A program made the translations under genes and the position numbers. A DNA stretch of 64,000 nt from Trichoderma breve (Eukaryota > Ascomycota > Sordariomycetes > Hypocreales > Hypocreaceae), in assembly GCF_028502605.1 (NCBI RefSeq), contig NC_079234.1, positions 496,001 through 560,000 on the forward strand. The letters run 5' to 3'. The notes under the pieces were generated by a model. It made no database searches and was not told the origin of the DNA. It saw only the letters and a program-made list of their open reading frames with translations. Positions 47,501 to 59,006 of this stretch are shown piece by piece (position 1 is the stretch's first letter; each line of letters opens with the position of its first letter).

Positions 47501-50500
47501 AGCCCGGCTGGTGAGCCAATCACCCGTGCTGCAACTGACGATGCCTGCCTTGCACTGCCCTTTTTGGCTGCCTGGATGAAAAATTGCTACTCATCTATGC
47601 TTGTCTGCCTATCCCTCGTCGTAAGCACCGTTGCGCCGTTTATCATTTGCTCTTCGCTTCAGTTTTAATCTGGGCAATCAAATAGGCTGCCCAGCAAGGG
47701 CTTATGCCTTCCGCCCATGTAACAATCCAATCGCCTCGCTCCGTTGCCCACACACCACTTGTTCGGAGCGCCCAGCCCAGGCAACTCAACTCTGACTGCA
47801 TGCACGGCCGATCGCCTTTGGCTGCAGGCAGAGCCACACAGGCATTTTTTATTTTTCAGGGTTCAAGCTCTTCCAGTGGTTTAGTCCCGGCATACCCCGC
47901 GATCCAATAGCCCATCAAAGCGAGTAGATGCAGTAGCACATGTAATATTCCACATATGTCAGGTAGCTTGTGGTTGTTGAGAGAACGTGATAGGCGCCCG
48001 GCAAAGACTCACCGGGCCAAGAAGACGCCCAATCATTAAAACCCCCGTTAACAACGCCGGCTTTTTTGCCTAAACGACTTTGGCCAGCTGTATCCTTCTG
48101 ATTGAAAGATTTCGCTCACCGGCGCGAAATCACCCGCATCATCTGCCTAAGCCACCTGGTCGAGTTGGACATCAAAATGTTTGAGGGTGGGCATCTAATA
48201 CAGTTCCGGAGTAAAAGCACCAGCGGAGCAAAACGGGGCACAGAAGAATAGCCCGTCGAAAATGTAACCGCAGATGGTTTGATTTTACCCCATACTTTTG
48301 GACGGAGCATCTCGGGATATCACAGCATCTGGGGTGGGAGCTAAACAACCCACGCGTGAAGCTAGCATCTCGGAGCTCCAAGCTATTCTGACTCACATGT
48401 CTTTCTTTTCTGTTTTGATGTTCAGCCCTACCTACTCTTAGCTGTAGGAGGAGGAGGCATTTGTTCTTCACTCCCTCCGTCTTGTGCTCGTTTGCCTTGC
48501 GCCTTTTGGTACGTCCATCACTTACACACACCACCATTTTCTCTTTCGCATACCGCACATGTCGCACATGTCAGGATGCTGACCCAATCTCATGGATCCC
48601 TCGGTGGCGATCCCCGAGCGTGCACGAGGAACATTCGGCAGATGAACAGCGACAAATTTAATTGATAGCGACACCGCCAGTCGAGATGGATGCAGACACA
48701 AGACATATTAAACGGAGCTCGCATCTTTCAATCCGCCCGTTTCCCAGCAAGACGGGCGTATAGATATCGACACTGTATCTCTCCAACATCAAAATACTCG
48801 GCGATTCATTAGCATATAATTCGCCGTAGAGGACGGTATCGGGTCCTCTCTCGGCGCAATACCGCCGGCTTGGCTCTTCCCTCTTCTTAGCCGCCCACAA
48901 TCATGATTTCATCCTCGAATTATCCCCCCTCAAGATACACTGTAAAGCCAACCCTATCAGTCAATGACTCGTGCAAACAGCCAATACTTGCCATAGCTGG
49001 CATATTGCTTGGCTCTCTGCTCCACGAGATGCCCCAGAGATGGATCCATAAACCTCCATCGATGGGCGGGGGTTCCCCGCATATTGAGCCCCCCGTTTTC
49101 GAGTCCCTTACTCGTATCATACGAGTTGATCGTGAAGCTATCATATCAAAATCCTGATCTTGTATCCTGGTGCCTACAGTAGAGACAAGAAATTACCAGA
49201 AATGGTATCCCGTAGGCGCCTTCGAGGCTGACGACTCATATCTGATGTCTTACTTATCCTTGTAGTAAGAGTTACATCTCCAGTGCCGACATGTCAGCAA
49301 AGTGAGAGACACAGCCTTCTCTCACGTAAACCTATGTTGCCAATCAAGATCATCTTAATCAAAATCCGAGGTCAGATGCAACCACAGCCCTGTGATCGCT
49401 TCTACTGCACCAGAAAGCGTTTATTCCCGGCTCTTGTCCTTCCCCTCGGAGATCAAAAACCCCCATTACCCTCCCCTCCAGAATCTACCACTGTGTAACC
49501 CCTGCAGCGCAAATGTCTCTCATCTCGCCAACCTTCCGCCTCACTTTCAACAACGCAACTTTCTCTCTTCGCACAGTCCAGATCATGCGCCCTCATAGCA
49601 AAGCAACGCTCACGTCCACGTCCACGCGCACCCGCGAAAAACCGAATGCGATAACGCGCATCCGCACAATCTAATCGAGAAGAATACGCTTGCGAGATTT
49701 GGCATATGCTGGCCAGATCCGAGACGGTGATCATGGGATGCCGGGGGGGATCATTGCATTCTCACATGCCGCCGAGATTTGATGGCACGCACACGCTTTT
49801 CCCACCGTAACACAACCACTGCAACAAATAGGTCAAGATAAATAAGGAAGCTCGATTAAACTAAAAAGCAATTGCAGGCAGTTTAAAACGGTCGCAAAAA
49901 GATCAAACCCCCCCAGTCATCCGCTCCAGGTAAGTACAATTCATGCGCCATCTTAATTAATTCAAATCCCCCAAAACCCAGCATCGCAATCAATGACATC
50001 ATCATTCTTCAACACTTGCAATTCCATCAAAAACACAAACCCAACAACCCAAAAACACAATCGCACACCCCCCCGGGCGTCTTCCATAAAGCCCGCATCC
50101 TGTTTTCCTCAAAACAGATTTAGAAAACCCGCATCCTAGATTAAAAACCATCCGCATCTTCATAACGATGACGAACGTCAGCCACGCCTCCCGCCGCTGC
50201 TGCAGGGGCGTAACGACGTCATTGCGTCATCGCTCTTCACCCCAATTCCTCAGCTTCCTTTAGGTCGTTAAAACCGTCGCCGAGAATCGCCCCCTTACCT
50301 AGAATGAACAACTAATCTATGCTCTTGGTTCATTTTCGTGGCAATGGATTCGGTATTCTATCTATAGCTATTCAATGAAGCTCCGTACATCGGCCGGAGC
50401 TTCCCCCGAACGCCTCTGTCATGACGCAATAGTTATTCACTTGGTTCCCTCGAAGGCGATCTCCCGATCCAGATGCTCAGAATCTGAAATAATCTGAAAT

Positions 50501-50741
50501 GGCCTTTTGCTCGCTTTTGCATGGTTGACAGTCACCCGGTCCGATGTGTCTCATGGCAGTTTCGCCTCATGCTCAGGTTTCGCCCTCATGATGCCCTCAC
50601 AGCGTCATTCATCACCTACCAAAATCAGGTAGTCTGTATCCCCCCAAGCTACATCCCACCACTAGTAATTCCTCACAATAATTTCAAGAAGAAAACAACA
50701 ACAGTTCAGCTAATCCATAGTAAGAAATCCCAATAACATCT
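44583..50741. other. 6-kb gene-poor spacer
   Basis: Long stretch without a supportable protein gene. It has many pyrimidine- and purine-rich tracts, G-runs (about 45442-45455), a CA-type repeat (about 46751-46775) and C-runs near 49905-49915 and 50069-50075. Short frames are present on both strands, without consistent splice signals or domain similarity. It could include long leaders or noncoding RNA. Confidence 0.4.
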
Positions 50742-51851
50742 TCACTCCAGCTGCTTCATCCCCCGAATCCGCATCATAATCCAATCCGCACACTTGACAT
50801 CCTCATACTTCTTCTTCTCCCCTCCAACAACAACACTACACGTCTCATGCAGTCCAAACCCCCAAAACACGGGAATGCTCACCCTCTCCTTGCCACTGTA
50901 ATTCCTCGCTCTATGAACCGTGCTCGTATACTCATCATTCGTAATTCTTTGCATGCAGTCCCCCAGATTCACAACCAGCGTGCCCTCTATCGGCTTCGCG
51001 CGGAGCCATTGGCCCTCCTTGTTGAGAACCTCAAGCCCACCATGTAAATCCTGCCATAGAATCGTAAATAGCTGAAAGTCCGTATGCGATCCAATCGACA
51101 CCTTCTTATCCTCCTCCTCCTCATTCTTCCCTACATCTTTTTCTGTAGAAGGCTCAATCGGGGGGTAATAGTTAATCACGTACGACGAACCCGGATACCT
51201 CACCTTCTCATCAAACAATCCCTCCTCCAACCCCAACGACAACGCAAAACATCTCGTCAGCGCCCTCGCCAACCTCAAACACTCCCCCATATGCCTCATC
51301 ATGCTCTCCTTCAACCTCGGCAAATTCCTCGTCTGCTCCCACGGATAATCATCCTCCCAAGCCAAATACTCCCTCGCCTCCTCCGGAATATTCCCTATCC
51401 CATCCTCCCCAACAGTATCATCATACCGTGGATCATACTGATACGAAAACGACTCCCGCAAATCGACACTCTCAACCGGATTCAGCCGCTGCGTATTCGG
51501 CCCCTGATATCCCTTATCCCACCTCGTCCCGCTCGAATCCGCCCTCATCTTCGTTTCTAAATCTTGTCTAAAAAACTCCAACCCAGCCTCGTACACGTCC
51601 TGTATCGCGTCTTCGGGGATGCCGTGGTTCTTGATGTAAAAGAAGCCCATGTTCTGCGCGGCGGCACGAACTTGCTGGGCTACGGCCTGCCTCTCTTCGA
51701 GCGACGAGCTGAATATCGGCGAGATGTCGATGATGGGGATTTCGGACGGCAGGGCGTCGCGGAGGGGAGTGCGAAGAATCTTTCGTGTGACGATGCCGCT
51801 GGGCGATGCGAGACGGAGTTCCGTCGTTGCGGTGACTGTTTCTGTAGCCAT
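50742..51851 (-). CDS. 2-oxoglutarate/Fe(II)-dependent oxygenase
   Basis: Intronless 369-aa oxygenase of the isopenicillin N synthase-like family. The DIOX_N region is at about 38-160 (IPIIDISPIF; NMGFFYIKNHGIPED). The catalytic jelly roll carries the iron triad His256-x-Asp258 (GSHTDFQ) and His313 (STVHRARN), with Arg323 (ERVSIPVF) for 2-oxoglutarate. A charged insertion (KNEEEEDKK, about 242-250) precedes the iron motif. All cofactor residues are present, so it is likely active as a hydroxylase or in oxidative ring chemistry on a small molecule. No secondary-metabolite backbone gene is nearby, so the substrate is open. Probably cytosolic. Confidence 0.9.
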   Translation of the reverse strand: MATETVTATTELRLASPSGIVTRKILRTPLRDALPSEIPIIDISPIFSSSLEERQAVAQQVRAAAQNMGFFYIKNHGIPEDAIQDVYEAGLEFFRQDLETKMRADSSGTRWDKGYQGPNTQRLNPVESVDLRESFSYQYDPRYDDTVGEDGIGNIPEEAREYLAWEDDYPWEQTRNLPRLKESMMRHMGECLRLARALTRCFALSLGLEEGLFDEKVRYPGSSYVINYYPPIEPSTEKDVGKNEEEEDKKVSIGSHTDFQLFTILWQDLHGGLEVLNKEGQWLRAKPIEGTLVVNLGDCMQRITNDEYTSTVHRARNYSGKERVSIPVFWGFGLHETCSVVVGGEKKKYEDVKCADWIMMRIRGMKQLE

Positions 51852-52345
51852 AGTGGACGACTTGCTTTGCCCGCCTTCTTTGTTTGTCTGATGTCGAATC
51901 GTATCCCAAGCCTCGTTCGAAATGGCTTCACGTAGAGTCAGTATGCAATCAAATTCTAGTCAGGAACAAATCTTTGCTAGCTACCAGCGATCAAGAAGCG
52001 GGGGTTACATCGAGTACCATCCAGCCCATGTAGCACGACCATTGGTCGACACTTCAGCCAGCATATCTCCAGATCTGCAGTCACATAGTCAAGTACTACT
52101 CAGATGTCGTGTCACATTGCATCTTGAGAAAGCAAGTCAGGAGCAAATAGTATCATTCAATTCAATGTGCCAACCCCCAAACTCCGCGTGCCATGCCCTT
52201 AAAAACTCGAACAAAAAAAAATTACGCAAATGCCCCCCCTCCCCCTTCCTGGTATCTTGTTTTCAACGCCTCGCAATGCATGATTTTTTTTATCTATTTT
52301 TTTATATCCCCCTTTCCTCCCCTTCCCCCTCCTGCCCCTCCACTT
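51852..52345. other. Promoter region of the oxygenase
   Basis: Upstream of the oxygenase and downstream of the 1320-aa gene. It includes T-rich and C-rich tracts near 52240-52340. No gene. Confidence 0.4.
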
Positions 52346-52346
52346 C

Positions 52347-52436
52347 GTCGGAAGTGATGGGAACTGTATAGCTCAACCGGTGGGAACCTTGCGGCTCAAC
52401 CACCGGGAACTATACAGCTCGACCATCACTTCCGAC
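52347..52436. repeat. Composite direct and inverted repeat at gene 3' end
   Basis: The arms 52347-52383 and 52400-52436 are near-perfect inverted repeats (37 nt each, loop 16 nt). They start and end with GTCGGAAGTGATGG and its complement. The same stretch contains three 23-bp direct repeats at 52356-52378, 52379-52401 and 52402-52424, each of the form GGGAAC-n8-CTCRACC. The TGA stop of the adjacent minus-strand gene (52428-52426) lies inside the right arm, so the hairpin would form at the start of its 3' UTR. Confidence 0.8.
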
Positions 52437-55400
52437 TCCGTGTTGACGCGCGAGTCGCGCGCTTGGGGGCAGGAGTCCCGTTCCCTGCCATTCCTAGGCC
52501 GGCCGCGATCCTACTGGACCGCTGCTTCTGCGCCGCCGCCGAGGGTTTGGCCGCGGGCTTGGAGACCCGGCTCCCGACCACCGTGGCCTTGGCCTTGGCC
52601 GGCCGCCCCCTCTTTGGCTTCTCTTCCTCCTGGTACGAGGCCAACGGCTCCTTCCAAACGACGCTCTTGCCACGTCCAGCCTTGGAGGTCTCGGTTTCGT
52701 CCTGCTGGCTTGCCTCTTCCTCTTCCTCCTCAGAGTGCCGAGCCAAAAATTGGGCAGGATACTCAGCATTCCCCTTGTTACGGCGAGTGTTGGCGCGGGT
52801 TTGGTGGACCAAGTCCTGCTGTTCGTTGCGCACGGAGCCTAGGGTGTTAGGGGGACGTCCACGACCGACTTTGGTGGGTGCTGGAGTCGACGGCTTGGGA
52901 ATGGCGCTTGGCTTGGTCTTCAAACGCGAGGATCGGCGAGATGCAGCCGGAACGGGGGCCTCTTCCTGCTCTTCGTGGTTTGCCAGCTCGTCGACAGCAT
53001 CACTGGTCTTGACTGATGTTGGTGCCACGTCCTTGGCGAGGGGATCTTCATCATCTGAGTGATTCATGGTAGCAACAGGCTTTGGCTTTGGCGGGGTGGT
53101 TCGATGAACACGGCGAACTCGCTTGGCAGCAGGCTCCGGCTTGGCCTCTGGCTCGTTCTCGTTCTCTTCTCCTTCGCTGCTCTCAAACTTGCGCTTCTCC
53201 TTTGGCTGAGTCTCCATGTTAGGGCTTCTAGCTCCAAGAGGTTGACGCTGCACAGGGGCGATGGCGATGGGGGAGCCGGTCTCGGTGGTAGAGAGACGTC
53301 GGGGCTTCGAGCGTCTGATGAAATCGCGCAGATAATCGCGCTCAGGGGTATCGTCGTGGCTGATGGGGTATGGCTTTCCGGATTCTGGACTGGTAGAGGA
53401 GCCTTGCTTGTTGCTAAGGGTAGGGCTAGCTGCTTTCTTTTGAGCGCTGGATTGGTTCACGGGTGTAAATGAGATGGGTGAGGTTGAGAGAGGATCGTTG
53501 GTGGTGGTTGAATCGGCGGGCGACGGTTCGGCGTCTGCATAGGCAGATTGCTCTCTTTCGTTCTCGGCGGCCATGATGGCAATGTTCAATGCCGATGATT
53601 CGTTCAGAGGAGGCGTATTCTCAAGGTCAGAGAGAGACGAGCTGTCGGTATTAACGGCAAGCTCTGAGTTCATGGGAAGCTCTGGGATTGTGGGAAGTTC
53701 CGGGGCTGCGAGAGGCTGCGAGTTCATGTCAGGCTTATAGACCATGCCAGGCTGATAGACTTTTCTCTCAGATGTGGTCACGTAGTCGGGAATGATGAAC
53801 TGATCGGCAGGTGTGAAAGGAACCTTTTGCGATGCAGGGGCGGGTGAGCTGTTGGCGATGCTTTGACGAGAAGACGAGCAGCGCTTGGCAGGCGAGGTAG
53901 CAAAATCGGAAACAATGAGAGTTCCATCACTGGGATAGAAGTATTCAGGGTCGGGAGATGTTAAGGGCATCACAGGTGAGCCGAAATCGGAAACAACGAG
54001 AGTCTCGTTCATGGGATGAGATTCTTCATTCTCAGCCGACAGTGAAGCGCGCTTGCTAGGAGAGCCGCCAAAGTCGGAAACAACAAGGGTCTTATCAGCG
54101 AGATGAGATTCTTCCTCTGCGAGAGGCGATGAGCTCCATTCAGACCTCTGTCGAGGTTCAGGGCTAGGTGTTTCTCCTGGGAATTTGCGCTGGAAGTAGT
54201 GTGCTTGAGGGTCTGGCCGCCAGGGGTCTCTGCCTGCCTGTGAGTCTTGGGGGAAATGCTCAATGTACTTGATCGGCAGCTTAAACTGAACAAGAAGCCT
54301 TTCTCCCCTCTCAGCAATTATGACGCCAGCCTTGTCGTAGCATCCGGTCTCTGCCATGCGGGCCAGCCGCTCCACAGGGTTATGCGGGGGAGGAGATTCA
54401 CGGCGGTATCTGTCGTTGGGGTCGTCGAAAACATCGTCTGGATGGCGAACAGGAGGAGGGGCATTTCTTCTCTCTCTGAGCACATCCTCTATCTGCGCCT
54501 TGTAATCCCACGAGAGGCGGTGGAAATCGTGTGGATCTTGGGGGTCCACGCCTTGGGCGAGCATGTCTTGGGCTTGCATGTCTTGGGCGTCCATGTCTTC
54601 GGTTTGTTCGGTAGCAGCGTTGATGAGAGTGTTTGACTGAGTCGCAGAAGAGTTGAAGGGGTTAGAAGTTTGAGAATGCTCGGGAATTCGAGAGATGGAA
54701 TTATCGCTGGGAAAGGCTGGTTCATCAATGGTGGGCATGGCCCCAATCGATCTGATCTGAGCTGAAAGTGAGGTTCGTCGCAAAGTGTGGGATTTGAGCA
54801 TGTTTCTGACCAGCGGCTCACTTTTGCGTCGCCTGACAATCTTGGTGCGCTCAATCTCAATTGAGTCCGTTGGGACATTAACCCACGAAGCTGAATTGGT
54901 GAATGATGGAGAGGAGGGTCGGAATTCAATGTGGCTGGGGTCGTATTTTTCGAGAGTTGCGGGTGACTGGTTGTGCTGCATCCACTCAGGCAAGGATTTG
55001 ACCAAACCGAGAGACGCTCCGTCATTGGCGGGCGTGGCAGCTGCAGAGGAAGCCTTTTGGCTAGGGGTCGAAGGTAGAAGGCCGCTCCATTTAGAAGGAG
55101 TAGGGGCGTTAGGGCGAGGCTGGTGCGTAGGGGATCCAAACATGATAGAGCTGTCTTCCATGCTAATGTCAAAGGTGGAGGAGTCGTTGCGAGGGGATGA
55201 AGGTGTTGTCGAGAGGCGAGCGGGTTCCGATTTGCGCTTTGGGCGCCATCGAGCAAAAGGCGATTCTTTGGAAGAGCGGTTGGACCATCGAATGAGGCCG
55301 GGAGTAGAGTTTGCCGATAGTAAAGGCGACTTGGATGCACTGGGGCTCTTGGGAATGGTAATAGAGGGCGTTTGCTGACGAGGGCTTTCAAAGTCCTTGC

Positions 55401-56638
55401 TGGGTGTAGGAGGAGAAGACGGCTTGATGGGAGAAGGCTCAGCCCGAGGGGAGGATCCTGGCAACAGTCTGACAATGGTGTCGCTGAGTCTCTTGCGGAA
55501 GCTCTTGCTGCTCTTGGTAGGGCTTGGGGACTGGGTAGAGGCTCGCTTCGTGGGAGACTTGGCGTCTGACATGGACTCGTTAGGCTCCAAGGTCAGGACG
55601 CTGGACGGCTCGCTGTCGTCGGCGATATCTGATAGCTCTGGCATGCCGCTGGCAGCCAGAAGAACTCGGGGGTTGCGAGACATAGATCGTAGGTGGACTC
55701 CAGCCTCTGTGATGGATGCCATGCTGACGTCGATTTCGGTGACGCCGCTCTGCATAGCTCTGGAGAGTATAGGGTGGAGCTCGCTGTAAATGGCGTAGCC
55801 ATTGCCTCCGCTCGCGTACTCGAAATCGACTGAGGAATAGTTGCTGAAGCGGCGCTTCAGGGGGACAGTCTTCTTGGTGTACTGGCTCTGCTTGGCCAGG
55901 TTTCTCTGCTCTGATACGTCGGTGTATTCTTCGTGGAGGTAGCAGTTTGCAACGTCCACTATGAAACAAAAGCAGTCAGCAAATTGTAGCTCGAGCGTCG
56001 TCGCTTTGACGGGGATGTTGTAGGAAAAAGAAACGGGAAACAAACCCTTGGCGCGCATGACGGCGCTTGCCACCTCTGCTCTGGACAGAGACTCTCCCAC
56101 CAACTCCAACACGGCGTCAGCCGTCGACACAAACGAGTTGAGACGGCGACGGTTCGCCTGCTGGGCCTCCTCGAGGTCTTCTGCCACCTCGATCTCTGCT
56201 GCGGCCTGGCTGGCCGCCACCACACGAGCCACTCGGCCCACCCGCTTCATGATTGTCATGCCCTTTCGAAGAGTCGAAGAGCCGGCCGAGACGGGCACGC
56301 GGCACCACGCACGCAGAATGGTCGCTGGCTTTTGGGCGACCAAATTGTCCGCCCACGAACTGTCCACCGGAAATCGCGTTAGTACTCGGTTCCAACAAGG
56401 TGATTCTAACAAAGGCGAGGTGGAAGTCGTCGTCGGTCGGTGTGATACGCACATCTCTGTCTTGGCCTCGTGGGCCGCCGGGAAAAACGTCACAAACGCC
56501 GCTGGGAGAGGATTGCTGCCACGTATCATTAGCCCACGATCAAATTCCAAAATGAAGTTCAATGCAGTTCAGCAGCAGGTCTTACTTGTCGACGGGCTCG
56601 TGCCCGCTTCCCCATCCGGGGTTGGTCGTGCCGTCCAT
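52426..56638 (-). CDS. Large disordered nuclear protein with AT-hook-like motifs
   Basis: Predicted 1320-aa protein from exons 56638-56586, 56515-56453, 56359-56046 and 55958-52426. I do not recognise a named family. The first 180 residues look folded (LPAAFVTFFPAAHEAKTE; ADAVLELVGESLSRAEVASA). Most of the rest is Ser/Pro-rich and disordered, with many SP/TP sites. Three copies of a TLVVSDFG-like motif lie in the middle (coding 53901-54100). A folded-looking segment (ERLARMAETG-type; LLVQFKLPIKYIEHF) precedes them. The C-terminus has AT-hook-like cores (VGRGRPPN and KRGRPAKAK), several basic nuclear-localisation stretches and a basic end (RATRASTRSRK). It is probably a chromatin-associated protein. 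Introns 56452-56360 and 56045-55959 are multiples of three without stops. Confidence 0.75.
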
Positions 56639-57736
56639 TGCGCAAAACGGCTGGTTCCTGGTTCCACGATTCGAAGATGTTGTGGTTGAGGCGTCGGAAT
56701 GCTTCGAATTGTGGAAATTGGCGGGTGGGCTTTAACTGCACGGAGCAGCGAAGTGAATTGCTACCCCACGCGCGCGCGTTTAACTGTGAATCATGAAAAA
56801 GTCGCGTGTCTTGAAGTGCGTGCGTGAGGCGCGATAAGAGCTGCGAGCCGAAATTATTCAAGGAATTATGGCCCATCTTTGTTTACATTGGGCCTGAATA
56901 GGGATGCAACTGGGGAAAGCTAGTCCTAATTAGGCAGTGAAGGCGGTACGTGCTCCCGTAGAGGGGCATCAATTAACGGGCTCGTGACGCGTTAATGGGC
57001 TGGCCGTTTGTCAAGAAACATGTACAATTGTTGTTTGAAAAGACCAAAACAATAATAATAGTACAGATAGTACACAGAATCTTACAGTTGGCGTCTGATC
57101 AAAGTGAGATAGTATTATTTGGTAGTGTTACATTCTGCAATAGAGTACGACGTCGATATTAGTTGATGCTATTTACGGATGCTTCATTCGAACTAGTTCG
57201 TAGATCCCGCCAACTGCTCCGAATCTACAAGGAAGTGGCTTGCACGGGTTAATGAGACATTGATTGATGTGTAATTTGGCGACGCAGCACAGTGAAACAT
57301 TGACTCTCTATGACTTGCATCAAGATCAAACAAAGCCCGTAATCGACGTGTAATCAAGTGTTCACTGTAATAATTAAATGGATTTCCCTTCTATAACTGC
57401 TACAACTGAGTGCTTGTCTCTCCATCAGACAGTACACGCAAACTCAATTGACCAAGGTAAGCCTTCCGCTGACTCATCATCTCAGCCTTGCAGAAATGCA
57501 CCAGTGGGGTCTCGCCCCGGCTGCCCCTCTGAAACCCTCCGACAGAGCCTACGGAACTCCCTGAAGCCTCGTCACTGTCCAACGTCATCCCAGCCCTCGT
57601 CACTGCATGCAGGCAGCACCTTCAGCCTCGCCCTATCCCCTCTCATCACATCGAAAACCCTCAACTCTCACCGCCGATAATACCCAAAACTGTCAGAACA
57701 AGTAAAAAGAAAGAGAAGGACAAATCAACCATCACC
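56639..57736. other. Divergent promoter region
   Basis: About 1.1 kb between the 1320-aa gene (minus) and vps60 (plus). It is AT-rich in the middle. A short plus-strand frame at 57378-57680 overlaps the presumed vps60 leader and is not convincing. Confidence 0.4.
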
Positions 57737-58378
57737 ATGAACCGCCTCTTCGGCTCCAAGCCCACGGGCCCCAAGCCAACCCTCACCGGCGCAATCACAA
57801 ACATCGACACCCGCATCGCCTCCATCGACACCAAGCTCAAGGCCCTCAACGGCGAGCTCTCCGCCTACCAGGAGAAACTCTCCAAGATGCGCGACGGCCC
57901 CGGCAAACAAGCCATCAAGCAAAAGGCCCTCAAAGTCCTGCAGCGCCGCAAGGCCTACGAGGCGGAAAAGGACAAGCTCGAGAGCCAGGTCTGGAACATG
58001 GAGCAGGCGCAGAGCATGCAGGATAACCTCAAGAACGTCATGACCCAGGTCGACGCCATGAAGACTACGAACAAGGAGCTGCGCAAGCAGTATGGGAAGA
58101 TTGACATTGATAAGATTGAGCGTTTGCAGGATGAGATGGCGGATTTGCTTGATGTTGGGAACGAGATTCAGGAGAGTTTGGCTCGCGGGTATGACATTCC
58201 TGATGAGGTGGATGAGTCGGAGCTGGATGCTGAGCTTGAGGCCTTGGGTATGGAGGCTGAGCTGGAGCAGGAATATGGCGCTGGGGCTGTGCCGGGATTC
58301 TTGCAGGACGAGGTCGTGCCCGAGTTTGTTGATGAGCCGCCGCAGACAGAAGAAAAGGTCAAGCAAGCTGCGGGCTAG
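57737..58378 (+). CDS. vps60: ESCRT-III subunit Vps60/CHMP5
   Basis: Intronless 213-aa Snf7-family protein. ESCRT-III subunits polymerise on endosomal membranes and drive vesicle budding into multivesicular bodies; Vps60 (Mos10, CHMP5) helps regulate the Vps4 ATPase through Vta1. The N-terminus MNRLFGSKPTGPKPTL, the basic first helices (KQKALKVLQRRKAYEAEKDK) and the long coiled coil with VWNMEQAQSMQDNLKNV are typical of the Vps60/CHMP5 branch. The acidic C-terminus (ELDAELEALGMEAELEQE) is the regulatory tail. Length matches the family, and the codon use looks strongly biased toward C in the first half, as in highly expressed genes. Confidence 0.93.
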   Translation: MNRLFGSKPTGPKPTLTGAITNIDTRIASIDTKLKALNGELSAYQEKLSKMRDGPGKQAIKQKALKVLQRRKAYEAEKDKLESQVWNMEQAQSMQDNLKNVMTQVDAMKTTNKELRKQYGKIDIDKIERLQDEMADLLDVGNEIQESLARGYDIPDEVDESELDAELEALGMEAELEQEYGAGAVPGFLQDEVVPEFVDEPPQTEEKVKQAAG

Positions 58379-59006
58379 CATCGTCTTTTGTCAGTTTAGC
58401 TTCTCTTTCATTCAGCATCTTGATATCAGTCTACTGTATTGTTCCGTGGCGTGGCGTGGCGTGGCTTCTCGTTTGTCTCCTCGCAACCAAGAACAGCATC
58501 ATCAAGCATAAGTCCCTTCACCCCAACTCCATGACAGTATCACACTATTTCCATTGTTTCACATCCAAGACTATGTAAATAAAGATCACAGAATAGGCAA
58601 GGATTTATTATGTTTGAGATTCATGATGCTATTCGTATTTCTCCCCCAACAGAACGACAAAGTATCTAATGCCATCTACTACCTAATTACCATCCTACCC
58701 AAGCCCTGTCCGTAATGTGTCCGCACATTCGAGTAATTACAACATGATACAAACGCCGGGCGAACTGTTGAAACGCCGGGAATGCAAGTTACAGTAATGT
58801 AGTCCCAACGCTCTGTTTTTTTGGTTTTCTTTTTTTCTCTTTCTTTTTGTATGAAGCACAAAAAAAAGACGATGATGGATATGCTAAATCTGTGATCTCC
58901 TCCTAAACTCCTCCCGACGATATGTTGCATTTTGGGCCAAAAACGTTGCGTAAAAACCTTTTTGTATTTGTTTCAGTGGCAATCTCCCTGAGCCCAGTAA
59001 CGCCCT
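58379..59006. other. Convergent 3' spacer
   Basis: 3' flanks of vps60 and the F-box/WD40 gene. It contains four tandem GTGGC units (58446-58465) and an A/T-rich stretch near 58820-58870. No gene. Confidence 0.45.
58446..58465. repeat. GTGGC pentamer repeat
   Basis: Four perfect tandem GTGGC units about 70 nt after the vps60 stop codon. Confidence 0.7.

Noticed and set aside
57378..57680. Short plus-strand frame before vps60, with a possible 29-37-nt intron
   Set aside because: The intron would be too short for this genome, and the frame lies in the likely vps60 leader.
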